Below are positions 8,657-16,961 of a DNA stretch of 64,000 bases, in pieces. The position numbers and the translations under genes were made by a program. The notes under the pieces are model-generated. The model had not been told where the DNA came from and did no database searches. It saw only the letters and a program-made list of their open reading frames with translations. This DNA is from Chitinophagales bacterium (GTDB lineage: Bacteria; Bacteroidota; Bacteroidia; Chitinophagales; Chitinophagaceae): contig JAFLBN010000017.1 of NCBI GenBank assembly GCA_017303395.1, positions 1 through 64,000 on the forward strand, in the 5' to 3' direction. Position 1 is the stretch's first letter. Every line of letters begins with the position of its first letter.

Positions 8657-9229
8657 ATGCAGCAACAGATCAAAGACATTCTGCAACGTTCTATAGACGT
8701 AAAAGCACAGATAATAAATAACGCAGCACTGCTACAAACGATTGAAGCAGTTACAGAACAACTGGTTATTGCATTTCGCAATGATAATAAAGTATTGTTT
8801 TGCGGCAACGGTGGCAGCGCGGCAGATGCACAGCATCTTTCGGCAGAGTTCAGCGGCCGTTTTTACACAGACAGAAATCCGCTGCCTTCGGAAGCCTTAC
8901 ACTGCAATACATCGTATATAACAGCAGTGGCTAATGATTATGGATATGATGTAGTGTACAGCAGGATGGTTAAAGGCATTGGCAGGCAGGGCGATGTGCT
9001 GATAGGGCTCAGTACCTCTGGCAATTCTGCTAATATTACAAACGCATTACAAACTGCTAAGGAGATTGGTATGATTACTGTAGGATTTACAGGAGAGGGC
9101 GGTGGCAAAATGAAAGACATCTGCGACTACCTTATTAATATACCAAGTACCGATACACCAAGAATACAGGAAAGCCATATTACCGTGGGACATATAATAT
9201 GTCAACTAGTAGAAGAAAGCATGTTTTAA
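8657..9229 (+). CDS. gmhA: Phosphoheptose isomerase (SIS domain)
   Basis: Converts sedoheptulose 7-phosphate to D-glycero-D-manno-heptose 7-phosphate, the first step of ADP-heptose synthesis for lipopolysaccharide. It is 190 residues with one SIS domain. Characteristic segments are LFCGNGGSAADAQHLSAEF, GLSTSGNSANI and a C-terminal QESHITVGHIICQLVE carrying the catalytic/zinc histidines of the family. ATG 8657 is chosen because everything upstream in frame runs through the queA end and its terminator. gmhB follows 18 bp after the stop, so the two form an operon. Confidence 0.9.
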   Translation: MQQQIKDILQRSIDVKAQIINNAALLQTIEAVTEQLVIAFRNDNKVLFCGNGGSAADAQHLSAEFSGRFYTDRNPLPSEALHCNTSYITAVANDYGYDVVYSRMVKGIGRQGDVLIGLSTSGNSANITNALQTAKEIGMITVGFTGEGGGKMKDICDYLINIPSTDTPRIQESHITVGHIICQLVEESMF

Positions 9230-9247
9230 AGACTAAAATGAATTGAG

Positions 9248-9826
9248 ATGGCAACTTTTAACGTACATGCACCTATAGATAAAAGCTGGACATTGTTCCT
9301 GGACAGAGACGGCGTGATAAATGTGGAGAATATAGGCTCTTATATAACCAACTGGCAGGAATTTGAATTTTGCGAAGGCGTACAGGATGCCATGAAGCAC
9401 CTGAGTGATGTTTTTGGCAGTATAGTAGTGGTAACCAATCAGCGTGGTGTAGGCAAGGGCATTATGAGCAAGGAAGACCTGAAGATAATAGGCGAGCAAA
9501 TGACTAATGCCATTGTATCTACAGGCGGACGCATAGATAAAATATACGCTTGTATAGCTACGGAGGATACCGACCCTAACCGCAAGCCAAATACGGGTAT
9601 GGCGCATCAGGCAAAAGAAGACTTCCCGCAGATAGACTTTAAACGCAGTGTAATGGTGGGCAACAGCATCAGCGATATGGAGTTTGGCAAGCGTATGGGT
9701 ATGCACACGGTATTTCTTACCAGCAAGCACCAGCCATACCAGTTGCCGCACGATCTGATAGATGAACAATACGGCACGTTGAAAGAATGGGCATCTACCA
9801 TAAAAACAGTGGAAATGGTAGGGTAA
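9248..9826 (+). CDS. gmhB: HAD-IIIA phosphatase, probable heptose-bisphosphate 7-phosphatase
   Basis: 192-residue HAD-superfamily phosphatase, placed in heptose synthesis by its position after gmhA. Motif I is FLDRDGVIN (nucleophile and acid Asp), motif II is VVVTNQRGVGKG, and motif IV is VMVGNSISDMEFG. The loop that in E. coli GmhB carries zinc-binding Cys/His residues reads ACIATEDTDPNRKPNTGM here, with only one cysteine, so the zinc site seems absent. Assignment as gmhB rests on context plus the HAD-IIIA type; a related sugar-phosphate phosphatase is possible. A small stem-loop and T run follow. Confidence 0.78.
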   Translation: MATFNVHAPIDKSWTLFLDRDGVINVENIGSYITNWQEFEFCEGVQDAMKHLSDVFGSIVVVTNQRGVGKGIMSKEDLKIIGEQMTNAIVSTGGRIDKIYACIATEDTDPNRKPNTGMAHQAKEDFPQIDFKRSVMVGNSISDMEFGKRMGMHTVFLTSKHQPYQLPHDLIDEQYGTLKEWASTIKTVEMVG

Positions 9827-9862
9827 TTCACATTTTATTTATTTGTTATAATATTTGATTTT

Positions 9863-9885
9863 CAGGCACTTCGGGTGCCTGTTTT
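9863..9885 (+). terminator. Hairpin terminator after gmhB
   Basis: CAGGCAC (9863-9869), loop TTCGG, GTGCCTG (9875-9881), then TTTT. It separates the heptose operon from infA. Confidence 0.75.
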
Positions 9886-9946
9886 CATTATATTTGCACC
9901 CCCGAGGGCCAATATTTAAGAATATAATATTCGGAACTCTAATTTA

Positions 9947-9978
9947 TTTGGATAGAAAAAAAATACCCATTACCTTTG
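9947..9978 (+). promoter_or_regulatory. Promoter of the infA-rpmJ-rps-rpoA operon
   Basis: TTTG (9947-9950), a 20-bp spacer and TACCTTTG (9971-9978) are a near-perfect match to the Bacteroidota sigma consensus. The infA ATG is only 14 bases past the -7 box, so the leader is very short. A further -7-like TATATTTG lies at 9889-9896, without a good -33. Confidence 0.75.
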
Positions 9979-9992
9979 CAGTCCTTAAAAAT

Positions 9993-10211
9993 ATGGCTAA
10001 ACAGTCTCTGATTAAACAAGACGGAACAATCGTTGAAGCTCTGTCGAATGCAATGTTCCGCGTACGTCTTGAAAACGGACACGAAATTTTGGCTACCATC
10101 TCAGGTAAAATGCGCATGCACTACATCCGCATCCTGCCCGGCGATAAGGTTGGCGTTGAAATGAGTCCGTATGATTTGAGCCGCGGTCGTATTATTTATA
10201 GGTACAAGTAA
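9993..10211 (+). CDS. infA: Translation initiation factor IF-1
   Basis: 72-residue OB-fold protein that binds the ribosomal A site during initiation. The sequence begins [20 protein letters not shown] and ends [15 protein letters not shown], both typical of IF-1. A longer in-frame ORF starts at 9855, but ATG 9993 gives the family N terminus and follows the promoter directly. It heads the alpha-operon cluster. The usual upstream neighbours secY and map are absent here, replaced by the heptose genes. Confidence 0.96.
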   Translation: MAKQSLIKQDGTIVEALSNAMFRVRLENGHEILATISGKMRMHYIRILPGDKVGVEMSPYDLSRGRIIYRYK

Positions 10212-10243
10212 CAGATAACTAACAATAAAAACAATAACCGGTC

Positions 10244-10360
10244 ATGAAGGTTAGAGCAGCTATCAAAAAGCGTAGTGCAGATTGCAAAATAGTTCGCCGC
10301 AAAGGCAGATTATATGTAATTAACAAGAAAAACCCACGTTTCAAACAACGTCAGGGATAA
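10244..10360 (+). CDS. rpmJ: 50S ribosomal protein L36
   Basis: 38-residue ribosomal protein, begins [20 protein letters not shown] and ends NPRFKQRQG. Only one cysteine (Cys14) of the zinc-ribbon CxxC...C...H set remains, so this is the zinc-free form. It lies between infA and rpsM, which is the conserved order. Confidence 0.95.
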   Translation: MKVRAAIKKRSADCKIVRRKGRLYVINKKNPRFKQRQG

Positions 10361-10398
10361 TCGTATTTAGTAATTAGTATTTTAAAATAATAACATAC

Positions 10399-10779
10399 AT
10401 GGCTCGTATAGCTGGTATAGACCTTCCGAAGAACAAGCGTGGTGAGATAGCTCTCACTTATATTTACGGTATTGGCCGTAGCACTGCTCAATATATCCTT
10501 GACAAATCAGGGATTAATTATGATAAGAAAGCGATGGAGTGGAATGACGAAGAGCAAGCTGCCATCCGTAATATCATCAGCACTGAGTTCAAAGTAGAAG
10601 GCCAGTTGCGTTCTGAAGTTCAGATGAACATCAAACGCCTGATGGATATTGCTTGTTATCGCGGTCTGCGTCACCGTAAAGGTTTGCCTTTGCGTGGTCA
10701 GCGTACACGTACCAACAGCCGTACCCGTAAAGGTAAGCGCAAAACTGTTGCAGGTAAAAAGAAAGCAGCTAAGAAATAA
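10399..10779 (+). CDS. rpsM: 30S ribosomal protein S13
   Basis: 126-residue small-subunit head protein that contacts the P-site tRNA and bridges to the large subunit. [20 protein letters not shown] at the N terminus, the H2TH region about 14-60, and [20 protein letters not shown] with a basic tail at the C terminus are all standard. Followed by a 105-bp gap with a terminator-like hairpin before rpsK. Confidence 0.97.
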   Translation: MARIAGIDLPKNKRGEIALTYIYGIGRSTAQYILDKSGINYDKKAMEWNDEEQAAIRNIISTEFKVEGQLRSEVQMNIKRLMDIACYRGLRHRKGLPLRGQRTRTNSRTRKGKRKTVAGKKKAAKK

Positions 10780-10832
10780 TCCACGAACCACTGCCGGATC
10801 TGCTAAGCTGCTGCAGGGAGGAGTGGAACGGG

Positions 10833-10861
10833 GCCGGGTAATACCGGCTTATAGTTTTTTT
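10833..10861 (+). terminator. Terminator-like hairpin between rpsM and rpsK
   Basis: GCCGG (10833-10837), 6-base loop, CCGGC (10844-10848), then TTATAG and seven T. No promoter consensus follows before rpsK (ATG 10885), so it is more likely an attenuator or processing signal than an operon end. Confidence 0.5.
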
Positions 10862-10884
10862 AACGAGTACCTTTTTAAAGTAAA

Positions 10885-11286
10885 ATGGCAAAAGCACAAT
10901 CTTCTGCAAAAACCGCTGCTAAAAAGCGCGTAGTGAAAGTTGAACCGCATGGCGACGTGCATATCAGTGCAACTTTCAACAACATCATCGTTAGTATCAC
11001 TAACAAGCAAGGTCAGGTTATCTCTTGGTCTTCTGCAGGTAAAATGGGTTTCCGTGGTTCTAAAAAGAACACACCATACGCTGCACAAATGGCATCTCAG
11101 GACTGCGGTAAAGTAGCAGCTGATGCAGGTTTGAAAAAAGTAGACGTTTTCGTTAAAGGTCCTGGTTCGGGCCGCGAAGGTGCTATCCGTGCACTGGCTA
11201 GCGTTGGTATCGAAGTTACTTCTATCAAAGACGTTACGCCTATGCCGCACAACGGTTGCCGTCCTCCTAAAAAGCGCAGGGTATAA
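10885..11286 (+). CDS. rpsK: 30S ribosomal protein S11
   Basis: 133-residue platform protein of the small subunit. Core motifs are [40 protein letters not shown] and the C-terminal [18 protein letters not shown]. An alanine/lysine-rich N-terminal extension (about 20 residues) is usual in the phylum. Conserved order rpsM-rpsK-rpsD-rpoA-rplQ. Confidence 0.97.
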   Translation: MAKAQSSAKTAAKKRVVKVEPHGDVHISATFNNIIVSITNKQGQVISWSSAGKMGFRGSKKNTPYAAQMASQDCGKVAADAGLKKVDVFVKGPGSGREGAIRALASVGIEVTSIKDVTPMPHNGCRPPKKRRV

Positions 11287-11330
11287 TCTGCAACTATTAT
11301 TACAGTTAATTATTTTTTCACAATAACAAT

Positions 11331-11380
11331 ACTGCTCCGTATCGGGATTTACGATTTTAAATGATACGGAGCAGTTTTTT
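11331..11380 (+). terminator. Strong terminator-like hairpin between rpsK and rpsD
   Basis: Perfect 13-bp arms ACTGCTCCGTATC (11331-11343) and GATACGGAGCAGT (11363-11375), a 19-base loop, then a T tract. The rpsD ATG is 16 bases further on, too close for a separate promoter after the hairpin. It therefore looks like an attenuator controlling rpsD-rpoA. Confidence 0.65.
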
Positions 11381-11391
11381 AAAAATCGACT

Positions 11392-11997
11392 ATGGCACGT
11401 TATACAGGTCCTAAGAACAGAATCTGCCGCATCTTCGGCGAACCAATACTGGGTTCAGGTAAGAACCTTGGTAAAAACAGCAACCCTCCGGGTCAACACG
11501 GTGGTACTCGCAAACGCAAAACTGCATCTGAGTACGCTATCCAGCTGAAAGAAAAGCAAAAAGCAAAATACACTTACGGTGTATTGGAAAAACAATTCCG
11601 CAACACATACGTAGAGGCTTCTCGCCTGAAAGGTGCGACTGGTGAAAACCTGATCAAACTGTTGGAAGCTCGTCTTGACAACACTATCTACCGTATGGGT
11701 ATTTCTCCTACTCGTCCTGCTGCTCGTCAGTTGGTTTCTCACAAACACATCATGGTAAATGGTGAAGTGGTTAACATCCCTTCTTACCAACTGAAACCGG
11801 GTGATATCATTGAACTGAAACCTAAGAGCAAAATCAATCCTACAATCACAAGCCTGATGCGCGGTAAAAATCCTAAAATCAGCTGGGTTGATTGGAACGA
11901 GAAAGAAATGAAAGGTACTTATATCGCTAATCCTGAACGTGAAAGTGTTCCTGAGAATATCAAAGAACAACTGATCGTAGAATTGTATTCTAAATAA
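11392..11997 (+). CDS. rpsD: 30S ribosomal protein S4
   Basis: 201-residue primary 16S-binding assembly protein, and in many bacteria the repressor of its own operon. N terminus MARYTGPKNRICRIFGEPIL has one cysteine, so this is the zinc-free type. The S4 RNA-binding domain is about residues 90-155 (RLDNTIYRMGISPTRPAARQ, then SHKHIMVNG). The strong hairpin just upstream is a candidate target for its autoregulation, which is inference. Confidence 0.97.
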   Translation: MARYTGPKNRICRIFGEPILGSGKNLGKNSNPPGQHGGTRKRKTASEYAIQLKEKQKAKYTYGVLEKQFRNTYVEASRLKGATGENLIKLLEARLDNTIYRMGISPTRPAARQLVSHKHIMVNGEVVNIPSYQLKPGDIIELKPKSKINPTITSLMRGKNPKISWVDWNEKEMKGTYIANPERESVPENIKEQLIVELYSK

Positions 11998-12069
11998 TAA
12001 TTTTTAAGCAGTTTATTAACCGATTGCGTTGGATAGAATGTCCCTCGCGAATCACAAATTAATAAGTAT

Positions 12070-13065
12070 ATGGCTATTTTAAATTTCCAAAAACCGGATA
12101 AAATTGTTCTTCAGAAAGCAACAGATTTCGAAGCACAATTCGAATTCCGTCCGCTGGAACCGGGTTATGGTGTTACCATCGGTAACGCGCTGCGTCGCGT
12201 ATTGTTGTCTTCTTTGGAAGGTTATGCAATCACAGCTATCAAAATAGCTGGTGCAGACCACGAATTTGCAACTATCAAAGGTGTGCTGGAAGATGTAACT
12301 GAAATCATCCTGAACCTGAAGCAAGTTCGCCTGAAGAAAGTTGTTGACAGCGATGTAACATCTGACAGGGTAGAATTGAACATTAAAGGTCAGGAAGTAT
12401 TCACCGCAGGTATGATTGGTGAAGCACTGCCTAACTTTGAAGTAATGAATCCTGAGTTGCTGATATGCACAATGGATCCTGGTACTTCTTTCCATATAGA
12501 ACTGCACATTGGTAAAGGCCGTGGTTATGTGCCTGCAGAAGAGAACCGTTCACTGGAAGCGCCTGTAGGCCTGATAGCGATCGACTCTATCTACACACCA
12601 ATCAAGAATGTAAAATACAGCATCGAAAATACGCGCGTTGAACAACGTACGGACTTCGAAAAACTGATAATGGAAGTAGTAACAGACGGTACTATTCATC
12701 CTGAAGAAGCTGTGAAAGAAGCTTCACGCATACTGATTCAGCACCTGATGATCATCACAGATGAAAACATCTCTCTGGATACTAAACGTGAAGAAAAAGA
12801 AGCAGTAGTAGATGAAGAAACACTGCAACTGCGCAAAGTATTGAACACACCGCTTGAAGATCTGGAACTTTCTGTACGTGCATTCAACTGCCTGAAAGCT
12901 GCTAAGATCAACTCTCTGAGCGAGCTGGTACAATACACACAGGAAGAACTGATGAAATTCCGCAACTTCGGTCAGAAATCACTTTCTGAAATTGAACAAG
13001 TGCTGGGCGAACGCGGTCTGCACTTCGGTATGGATATCAGCAAATTCCACCGCAGCAACGATTAA
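12070..13065 (+). CDS. rpoA: DNA-directed RNA polymerase subunit alpha
   Basis: 331-residue alpha subunit. The N-terminal domain (about 1-230) starts polymerase assembly, with [20 protein letters not shown] conserved. The C-terminal domain (about 255-320: [20 protein letters not shown], then [19 protein letters not shown]) binds UP elements and activators. It starts 72 bp after rpsD and is followed by a hairpin before rplQ. Confidence 0.97.
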   Translation: MAILNFQKPDKIVLQKATDFEAQFEFRPLEPGYGVTIGNALRRVLLSSLEGYAITAIKIAGADHEFATIKGVLEDVTEIILNLKQVRLKKVVDSDVTSDRVELNIKGQEVFTAGMIGEALPNFEVMNPELLICTMDPGTSFHIELHIGKGRGYVPAEENRSLEAPVGLIAIDSIYTPIKNVKYSIENTRVEQRTDFEKLIMEVVTDGTIHPEEAVKEASRILIQHLMIITDENISLDTKREEKEAVVDEETLQLRKVLNTPLEDLELSVRAFNCLKAAKINSLSELVQYTQEELMKFRNFGQKSLSEIEQVLGERGLHFGMDISKFHRSND

Positions 13066-13075
13066 TTAATTCATA

Positions 13076-13120
13076 AAGTCAAAACCCTGCAATATGGGTT
13101 TTGACTTTTACTTTTTTTAT
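13076..13120 (+). terminator. Hairpin with T tract between rpoA and rplQ
   Basis: AAGTCAAAACCC (13076-13087) pairs perfectly with GGGTTTTGACTT (13096-13107), then a T-rich run. I see no convincing promoter in the 58 bases left before rplQ, so partial read-through is likely. Confidence 0.6.
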
Positions 13121-13178
13121 TAACATGAGTACCTCATATACCTTGACTACGGTATGGGGGAATTAAAAACTAACAGTC

Positions 13179-13709
13179 ATGCGTCACGGAGACAAAATCA
13201 AAAACTTAGGCCGCACCGCTTCTCACCGCGCTGCGTTGCTTTCTAACCTTACTTGCCAGCTGATTGAGCACAAGCGTATCATCACTACACTGGCTAAAGC
13301 AAAATCTTTGCGTGTTTATGCAGAACCACTGATCACTCGTGGTAAAACTGATAGCATGCACAACCGTCGTGTTGTGTTCAGCTACCTGCAAGACAAAGAA
13401 GCTATCAAAGAATTGTTTGGTGTTATTGGTGATAAAGTAGCAGGCCGTCCTGGTGGTTACACTCGCATCATCAAGCTGCCTCGCCGTATGGGTGATGCTG
13501 CTGACATGGCGATGATTGAACTGGTAGACTTCAACGAAATCTACAAGAAAGACGCTAAAGAAGGCGCTAAGAAAACACGTCGTAGCCGTCGTAGCGGTAC
13601 TGCAGCTCCTAAAAAAGCTGAAACTGCTGCACCTGCAGACGAAACTCCTGCTACTGATGCAACTCCGGAAGCACCGGCTGCAGAAGGTACAGAAGAAAAC
13701 AACGCTTAA
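13179..13709 (+). CDS. rplQ: 50S ribosomal protein L17
   Basis: Large-subunit protein near the peptide exit tunnel. The core (about 1-125) begins [20 protein letters not shown] and includes [19 protein letters not shown]-terminal extension of about 45 residues, rich in Ala, Pro, Glu and Thr, takes it to 176 residues, common in Bacteroidota and probably disordered. Last gene of the cluster, followed by a clear terminator. Confidence 0.97.
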   Translation: MRHGDKIKNLGRTASHRAALLSNLTCQLIEHKRIITTLAKAKSLRVYAEPLITRGKTDSMHNRRVVFSYLQDKEAIKELFGVIGDKVAGRPGGYTRIIKLPRRMGDAADMAMIELVDFNEIYKKDAKEGAKKTRRSRRSGTAAPKKAETAAPADETPATDATPEAPAAEGTEENNA

Positions 13710-13731
13710 TTCTGTTAAGAGTTATATTCTT

Positions 13732-13763
13732 ATAAAGGCTACCAATCAGGTAGCCTTTATTAT
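13732..13763 (+). terminator. Terminator after rplQ
   Basis: Perfect 12-bp arms ATAAAGGCTACC (13732-13743) and GGTAGCCTTTAT (13749-13760), with a 5-base loop. Confidence 0.85.
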
Positions 13764-13768
13764 TTAGG

Positions 13769-13776
13769 TACATTTG
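13769..13776 (+). promoter_or_regulatory. -7 box of the thioesterase gene
   Basis: TACATTTG matches TAnnTTTG, 38 bases before the ATG. No recognisable -33, because the rplQ terminator occupies that region. Confidence 0.45.
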
Positions 13777-13814
13777 ATTGTTATACATTCTTTTCACTCA
13801 ATCACATACCTGAT

Positions 13815-14294
13815 ATGAGCAATTCAAAAACATTGGAAAGTAGTGTGCTGATACGCTTTCCTGATTGCGATCCGTTCAATCATCTGAACAATGCGCGCTA
13901 CCTCGATTATTTCATTAATGCCCGCGAAGACCATTTGTGGGAAAACTATCAGTTCAATGTGTATCACTATGCCAAAGAACATGGTAAAAGCTGGGTGGTT
14001 GGTGCTAACCAGATAGTGTACCTGAAGCCTGCCATGCTGATGGAAACTGTAGTAATACAATCTACACTGCGAAAGCTGCGCGAAAAGGAAATACTGGTAG
14101 AGATGATGATGTGGAACAAAGACAAGACACAACTAAAGGCAGTATTGTGGAGCACGTTTGTACACTTCAATATGCAAACGCAAAGAAGTGAGGTGCATAG
14201 TAAAGAACTAACTGAATATTTCAGTTCATTTGAAGAGCCTTTTGAAACTGCAATAACATTTGAAGAACGCATAGCGCAACTAAAAGCTAAATAA
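13815..14294 (+). CDS. Hotdog-fold acyl-CoA thioesterase (4HBT family)
   Basis: 159-residue single hotdog domain. The signature RFPDCDPFNHLNNARYLDYF (14-33) matches the YbgC/4HBT active-site helix, with Asp19 and His23 candidates for catalysis. Family members hydrolyse acyl-CoA or acyl-ACP thioesters; the substrate cannot be read from sequence. Stand-alone gene between two terminators. Confidence 0.82.
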   Translation: MSNSKTLESSVLIRFPDCDPFNHLNNARYLDYFINAREDHLWENYQFNVYHYAKEHGKSWVVGANQIVYLKPAMLMETVVIQSTLRKLREKEILVEMMMWNKDKTQLKAVLWSTFVHFNMQTQRSEVHSKELTEYFSSFEEPFETAITFEERIAQLKAK

Positions 14295-14325
14295 AAAAGA
14301 GGCTACCGATTGGCAGCCTCTTTTT
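14294..14325 (+). terminator. Terminator after the thioesterase gene
   Basis: AAAAAGAGGCT (14294-14304) and AGCCTCTTTTT (14315-14325) form an 11-bp stem ending in T residues. As a near-symmetric hairpin it may also serve the convergent oxidoreductase gene. Confidence 0.8.
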
Positions 14326-14347
14326 AGTCTTTGTACTTGTCTCTGTC

Positions 14348-15433
14348 TTAATTCAGGGGATAGTCTATAAAACCTTCTTTACCAGCAGAAAAGAACAATG
14401 CAGGGTCTGCTGTATTCAGCTCTACTGCATGCTGCAATTTGTGCGGCAGGTTAGGGTTTGATACGAATGGTGTACCGAACGATACTGCATCTGCCAGTCC
14501 GTTAGCTAATACCTATTCTGCTCGTTCTTTATTATAGCCACCATTCAGTATCAATGTATTTGTAAAGTTGTTGCGGATAGTCTGTATCAGTGCCAGACCT
14601 TCTTCAGTTGCGCGTGCTGCATAGTCTATCATATGCAGGTATACAATGCCTATCTTATTCAGCTCTTTGCTCAGGTAGTCGTATGTTGCAAATACTTCAT
14701 CATACGCAGGCATGCTGTTATACGGATTGTATGGAGATATGCGCAGGCCTACTTTCTCTTTGCCAATTTTATCTGCTACTGCTTTTGCTACTTCTATTAC
14801 AAATCTTGCACGGTTTTCAATGCTACCACCATAATTGTCTGTACGTTGGTTTACGCCCGGGTTAAGGAATTGTTCCAGCAAGTACCCGTTAGCTCCGTGC
14901 AGTTCTATACCGTCAAAGCCTGCATCAATAGCGTTTTGTGCCGATTGTACGTATTCCAGTATCGTGCTTGCAACTTCTTCAGTAGTCATGGCACTTGGTA
15001 CAGGCATTGGTTGCATGGCTTCTGTATCCGTCCAAATATCGCCCGTTGCTGCTACCGCAGATGGAGCTACAACTTTTGCGCCTGCAGGCATATTGGCAAT
15101 ATGCGATACACGGCCTGTATGCATTATCTGTGCGAAGATTTTGCCACCTGCATTGTGCACAGCATCTGTTACTTTCTTCCAGCTTGCTACCTGCGCTTCG
15201 TTGAATAAGCCCGGAATTCGCGCATAGCCCAATCCGTTTGGAGATGGTGCAATACCTTCGGATATGATGAGGCCCGCGCTTGCACGCTGTGTATAGTATT
15301 CTGCAATCATATCGTTAGCTACATTGCCTATTGCACGAGAGCGCGTCATAGGTGCCATTATGATACGATTAGATAATTCTATCGACCCCATACGGTAGGG
15401 TTCAAACATATTCACTTTACTTTGTAGTTCCAT
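14348..15433 (-). pseudogene. Old-yellow-enzyme (NADH:flavin oxidoreductase) gene interrupted by an amber codon
   Basis: Encodes an FMN-dependent ene-reductase of the OYE/NemA type, which reduces activated C=C bonds with NAD(P)H. The first 306 codons are normal: NRIIMAPMTRSRAIGN, the active-site pair in GFDGIELHGANGYLLEQFLNP, and ILNGGYNKERAE. Codon 307 is TAG (14513-14515). The same frame continues to a TAA at 14348 with 54 codons of clear family sequence (VLANGLADAVSFGTPFVSNP, ending FIDYPLN). One base change therefore explains the interruption. The lost segment includes part of the FMN phosphate-binding end of the barrel, so the truncated product is probably inactive. Divergent from an HxlR regulator. 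Sequencing error or read-through are alternatives. Confidence 0.85.
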
Positions 15434-15513
15434 TGTCTTTTTACAGTTGTGTTACTTGATTTCTATGTCAAAGGTGGCACTTGTGAGAAGGCGTAACAAT
15501 AAGTCAGAAAAAT

Positions 15514-15858
15514 ATGACCGACAATACCACTATAATAAATCACAATAACTGTCCGGGACAAGAGATACTGAATGTGCTTGCTACTAAATGGGTACCTAGT
15601 ATTTTCAAAGTAATGCACAGAGAGCCGGTAAGGTTTAGTGAATTGCTGAAGGCGCTGCCCGGTTCAAACAAACAGTCATTATCTGTAGCACTCCATCAGA
15701 TGGAAAAGCATGGACTAATAGAAAAGAAAATAATAAAAGAGAAGCCACTCCACATAGAGTATAATATATCTGATACAGGCACTTACCTGCTAGATGTTTT
15801 TAAAACATTATCCGAGATTTCAACCATAAACAAACAAAAAGAAATAGCTGCCATATAG
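15514..15858 (+). CDS. HxlR-family transcriptional regulator
   Basis: 114-residue winged-helix regulator. The N-terminal CPGQEILNVLATKW and PVRFSELLKALPGSNKQSLS are the HxlR signature; the conserved cysteine near residue 13 is present and in some members senses quinones or aldehydes. It is divergent from the OYE gene across 80 bp, and regulators of this type often control a neighbouring oxidoreductase. The operator cannot be assigned with confidence. Its stop lies 3 bp from the stop of the convergent ribbon-helix-helix gene. Confidence 0.85.
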   Translation: MTDNTTIINHNNCPGQEILNVLATKWVPSIFKVMHREPVRFSELLKALPGSNKQSLSVALHQMEKHGLIEKKIIKEKPLHIEYNISDTGTYLLDVFKTLSEISTINKQKEIAAI

Positions 15859-15861
15859 CAG

Positions 15862-16050
15862 CTATTTTTCTTTTTTATCCTCATCCTCTTTCTTTTTGGT
15901 AGCAGGCTTTTTTCGTCCTGCATCCTTCAGTGCTTTATCTATAATCCACTCCAGTTGCCCGTTTGCACTACGAAACTCATCCGCCGCCCATTTCTCAATG
16001 GCTTTGAATGTTTCTTCATCTATACGCAGTACAAAACTTTTTTTAGACAT
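15862..16050 (-). CDS. Small ribbon-helix-helix (Arc/CopG-like) DNA-binding protein
   Basis: 62 residues, starting MSKKSFVLRIDEETFKAIEK. The strand SFVLRID and the two helices after it fit an Arc-like ribbon-helix-helix dimer that reads DNA through the beta ribbon. The tail is highly charged (KKPATKKKEDEDKKEK). ATG 16050 is chosen over an upstream in-frame start because it gives the family N terminus and does not overlap the SPFH gene. It is 23 bp downstream of the SPFH gene on the same strand, so the pair is probably an operon. It may bind the palindrome at that operon's promoter; this is inference. Confidence 0.75.
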   Translation of the reverse strand: MSKKSFVLRIDEETFKAIEKWAADEFRSANGQLEWIIDKALKDAGRKKPATKKKEDEDKKEK

Positions 16051-16073
16051 CTGTTTGAATTTACTCTTTAGGA

Positions 16074-16937
16074 TTATTGATGCAATGTACCTGTGTTCAA
16101 TACCGGCTGCGCACCACGTTCGCCACACAATACAACCATCAGGTTGCTTACCATCGTAGCTTTCTTGTCCTCGTCCAGTTCTACAATGTTCTTTTTGCTC
16201 AGGTGTTCCAGTGCCATTTCTACCATACCTACTGCACCCTCTACTATTTTATAGCGTGCAGCAACGATAGCTGTTGCCTGTTGGCGTTGCAGCATAGCGC
16301 CTGCTATTTCCTGCGCATATGCCAAGTGACTGATGCGTGCTTCCAGTATAGTAAGCCCCGAGCTATGCAGGCGATCGTTCAATTCTTTTTCAAGCAGTTC
16401 GTTTACTTTCTGTCCGCCATCGCGCAGGGTGATGGTAGCTGTTTCGTCTTCTATATTATCGTAAGAGAAGCTTGTTGCCAGATTGCGCAGCGCAGCCTCA
16501 CTTTGTGTTTTTATATAAGACACAAAATCTGATACTTCGTAAGCGGCTTTGTAAGTGTCTGATACCTGCCATACTATCACCGAAGCTATCTCTATAGGGT
16601 TACCCATTTTGTCGTTCACCTTCAGTGTAGGTGTTGCAAGGTTAGATGCCCTTTGAGAGATTTTGATGGTAGCATACAGCGGGTTTACAAAGAACATACC
16701 GTTGTCTTTAACACTACCCACATACTTACCAAAGAAGTTGAGCACACGAGCGTGGTTAGGTTGAATAATCATTAAACCTTTCCAGATAAAGATGGTAGCT
16801 GCTATACACAGTATGCCAGGTGCCACTATGATAGGCATAACAGGTGCCAGTGTAAAGAGGTATGCCCCGACAGCAAGCAGTATCAGCGATAATACCAGTG
16901 CCATGTAGCCATTCGTAGGTTTTAGTACTTTTTCCAT
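16074..16937 (-). CDS. SPFH/Band 7 domain membrane protein
   Basis: 287 residues with two adjacent N-terminal hydrophobic segments (about 11-31 and 34-54), then an SPFH domain (about 57-230) with KGLMIIQPNHARVLNFFGKY and the typical LEKELNDRLHSSGLTILEAR. The oligomerising helix is rich in Ala and Gln (AQEIAGAMLQRQQATAIVAA). Stomatin/prohibitin-like proteins form membrane microdomains and modulate proteases or transporters. No NfeD partner is adjacent; instead a ribbon-helix-helix gene follows. It has its own promoter with an overlapping palindrome. Confidence 0.88.
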   Translation of the reverse strand: MEKVLKPTNGYMALVLSLILLAVGAYLFTLAPVMPIIVAPGILCIAATIFIWKGLMIIQPNHARVLNFFGKYVGSVKDNGMFFVNPLYATIKISQRASNLATPTLKVNDKMGNPIEIASVIVWQVSDTYKAAYEVSDFVSYIKTQSEAALRNLATSFSYDNIEDETATITLRDGGQKVNELLEKELNDRLHSSGLTILEARISHLAYAQEIAGAMLQRQQATAIVAARYKIVEGAVGMVEMALEHLSKKNIVELDEDKKATMVSNLMVVLCGERGAQPVLNTGTLHQ

Positions 16938-16961
16938 ATTGCGTTGTTTTAGTTAATTCAG

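Noticed and set aside
10649..10933. 94-codon ORF across the rpsM end and rpsK start
   Set aside because: Out of frame with two certain ribosomal genes; the intergenic part is better explained by the hairpin.
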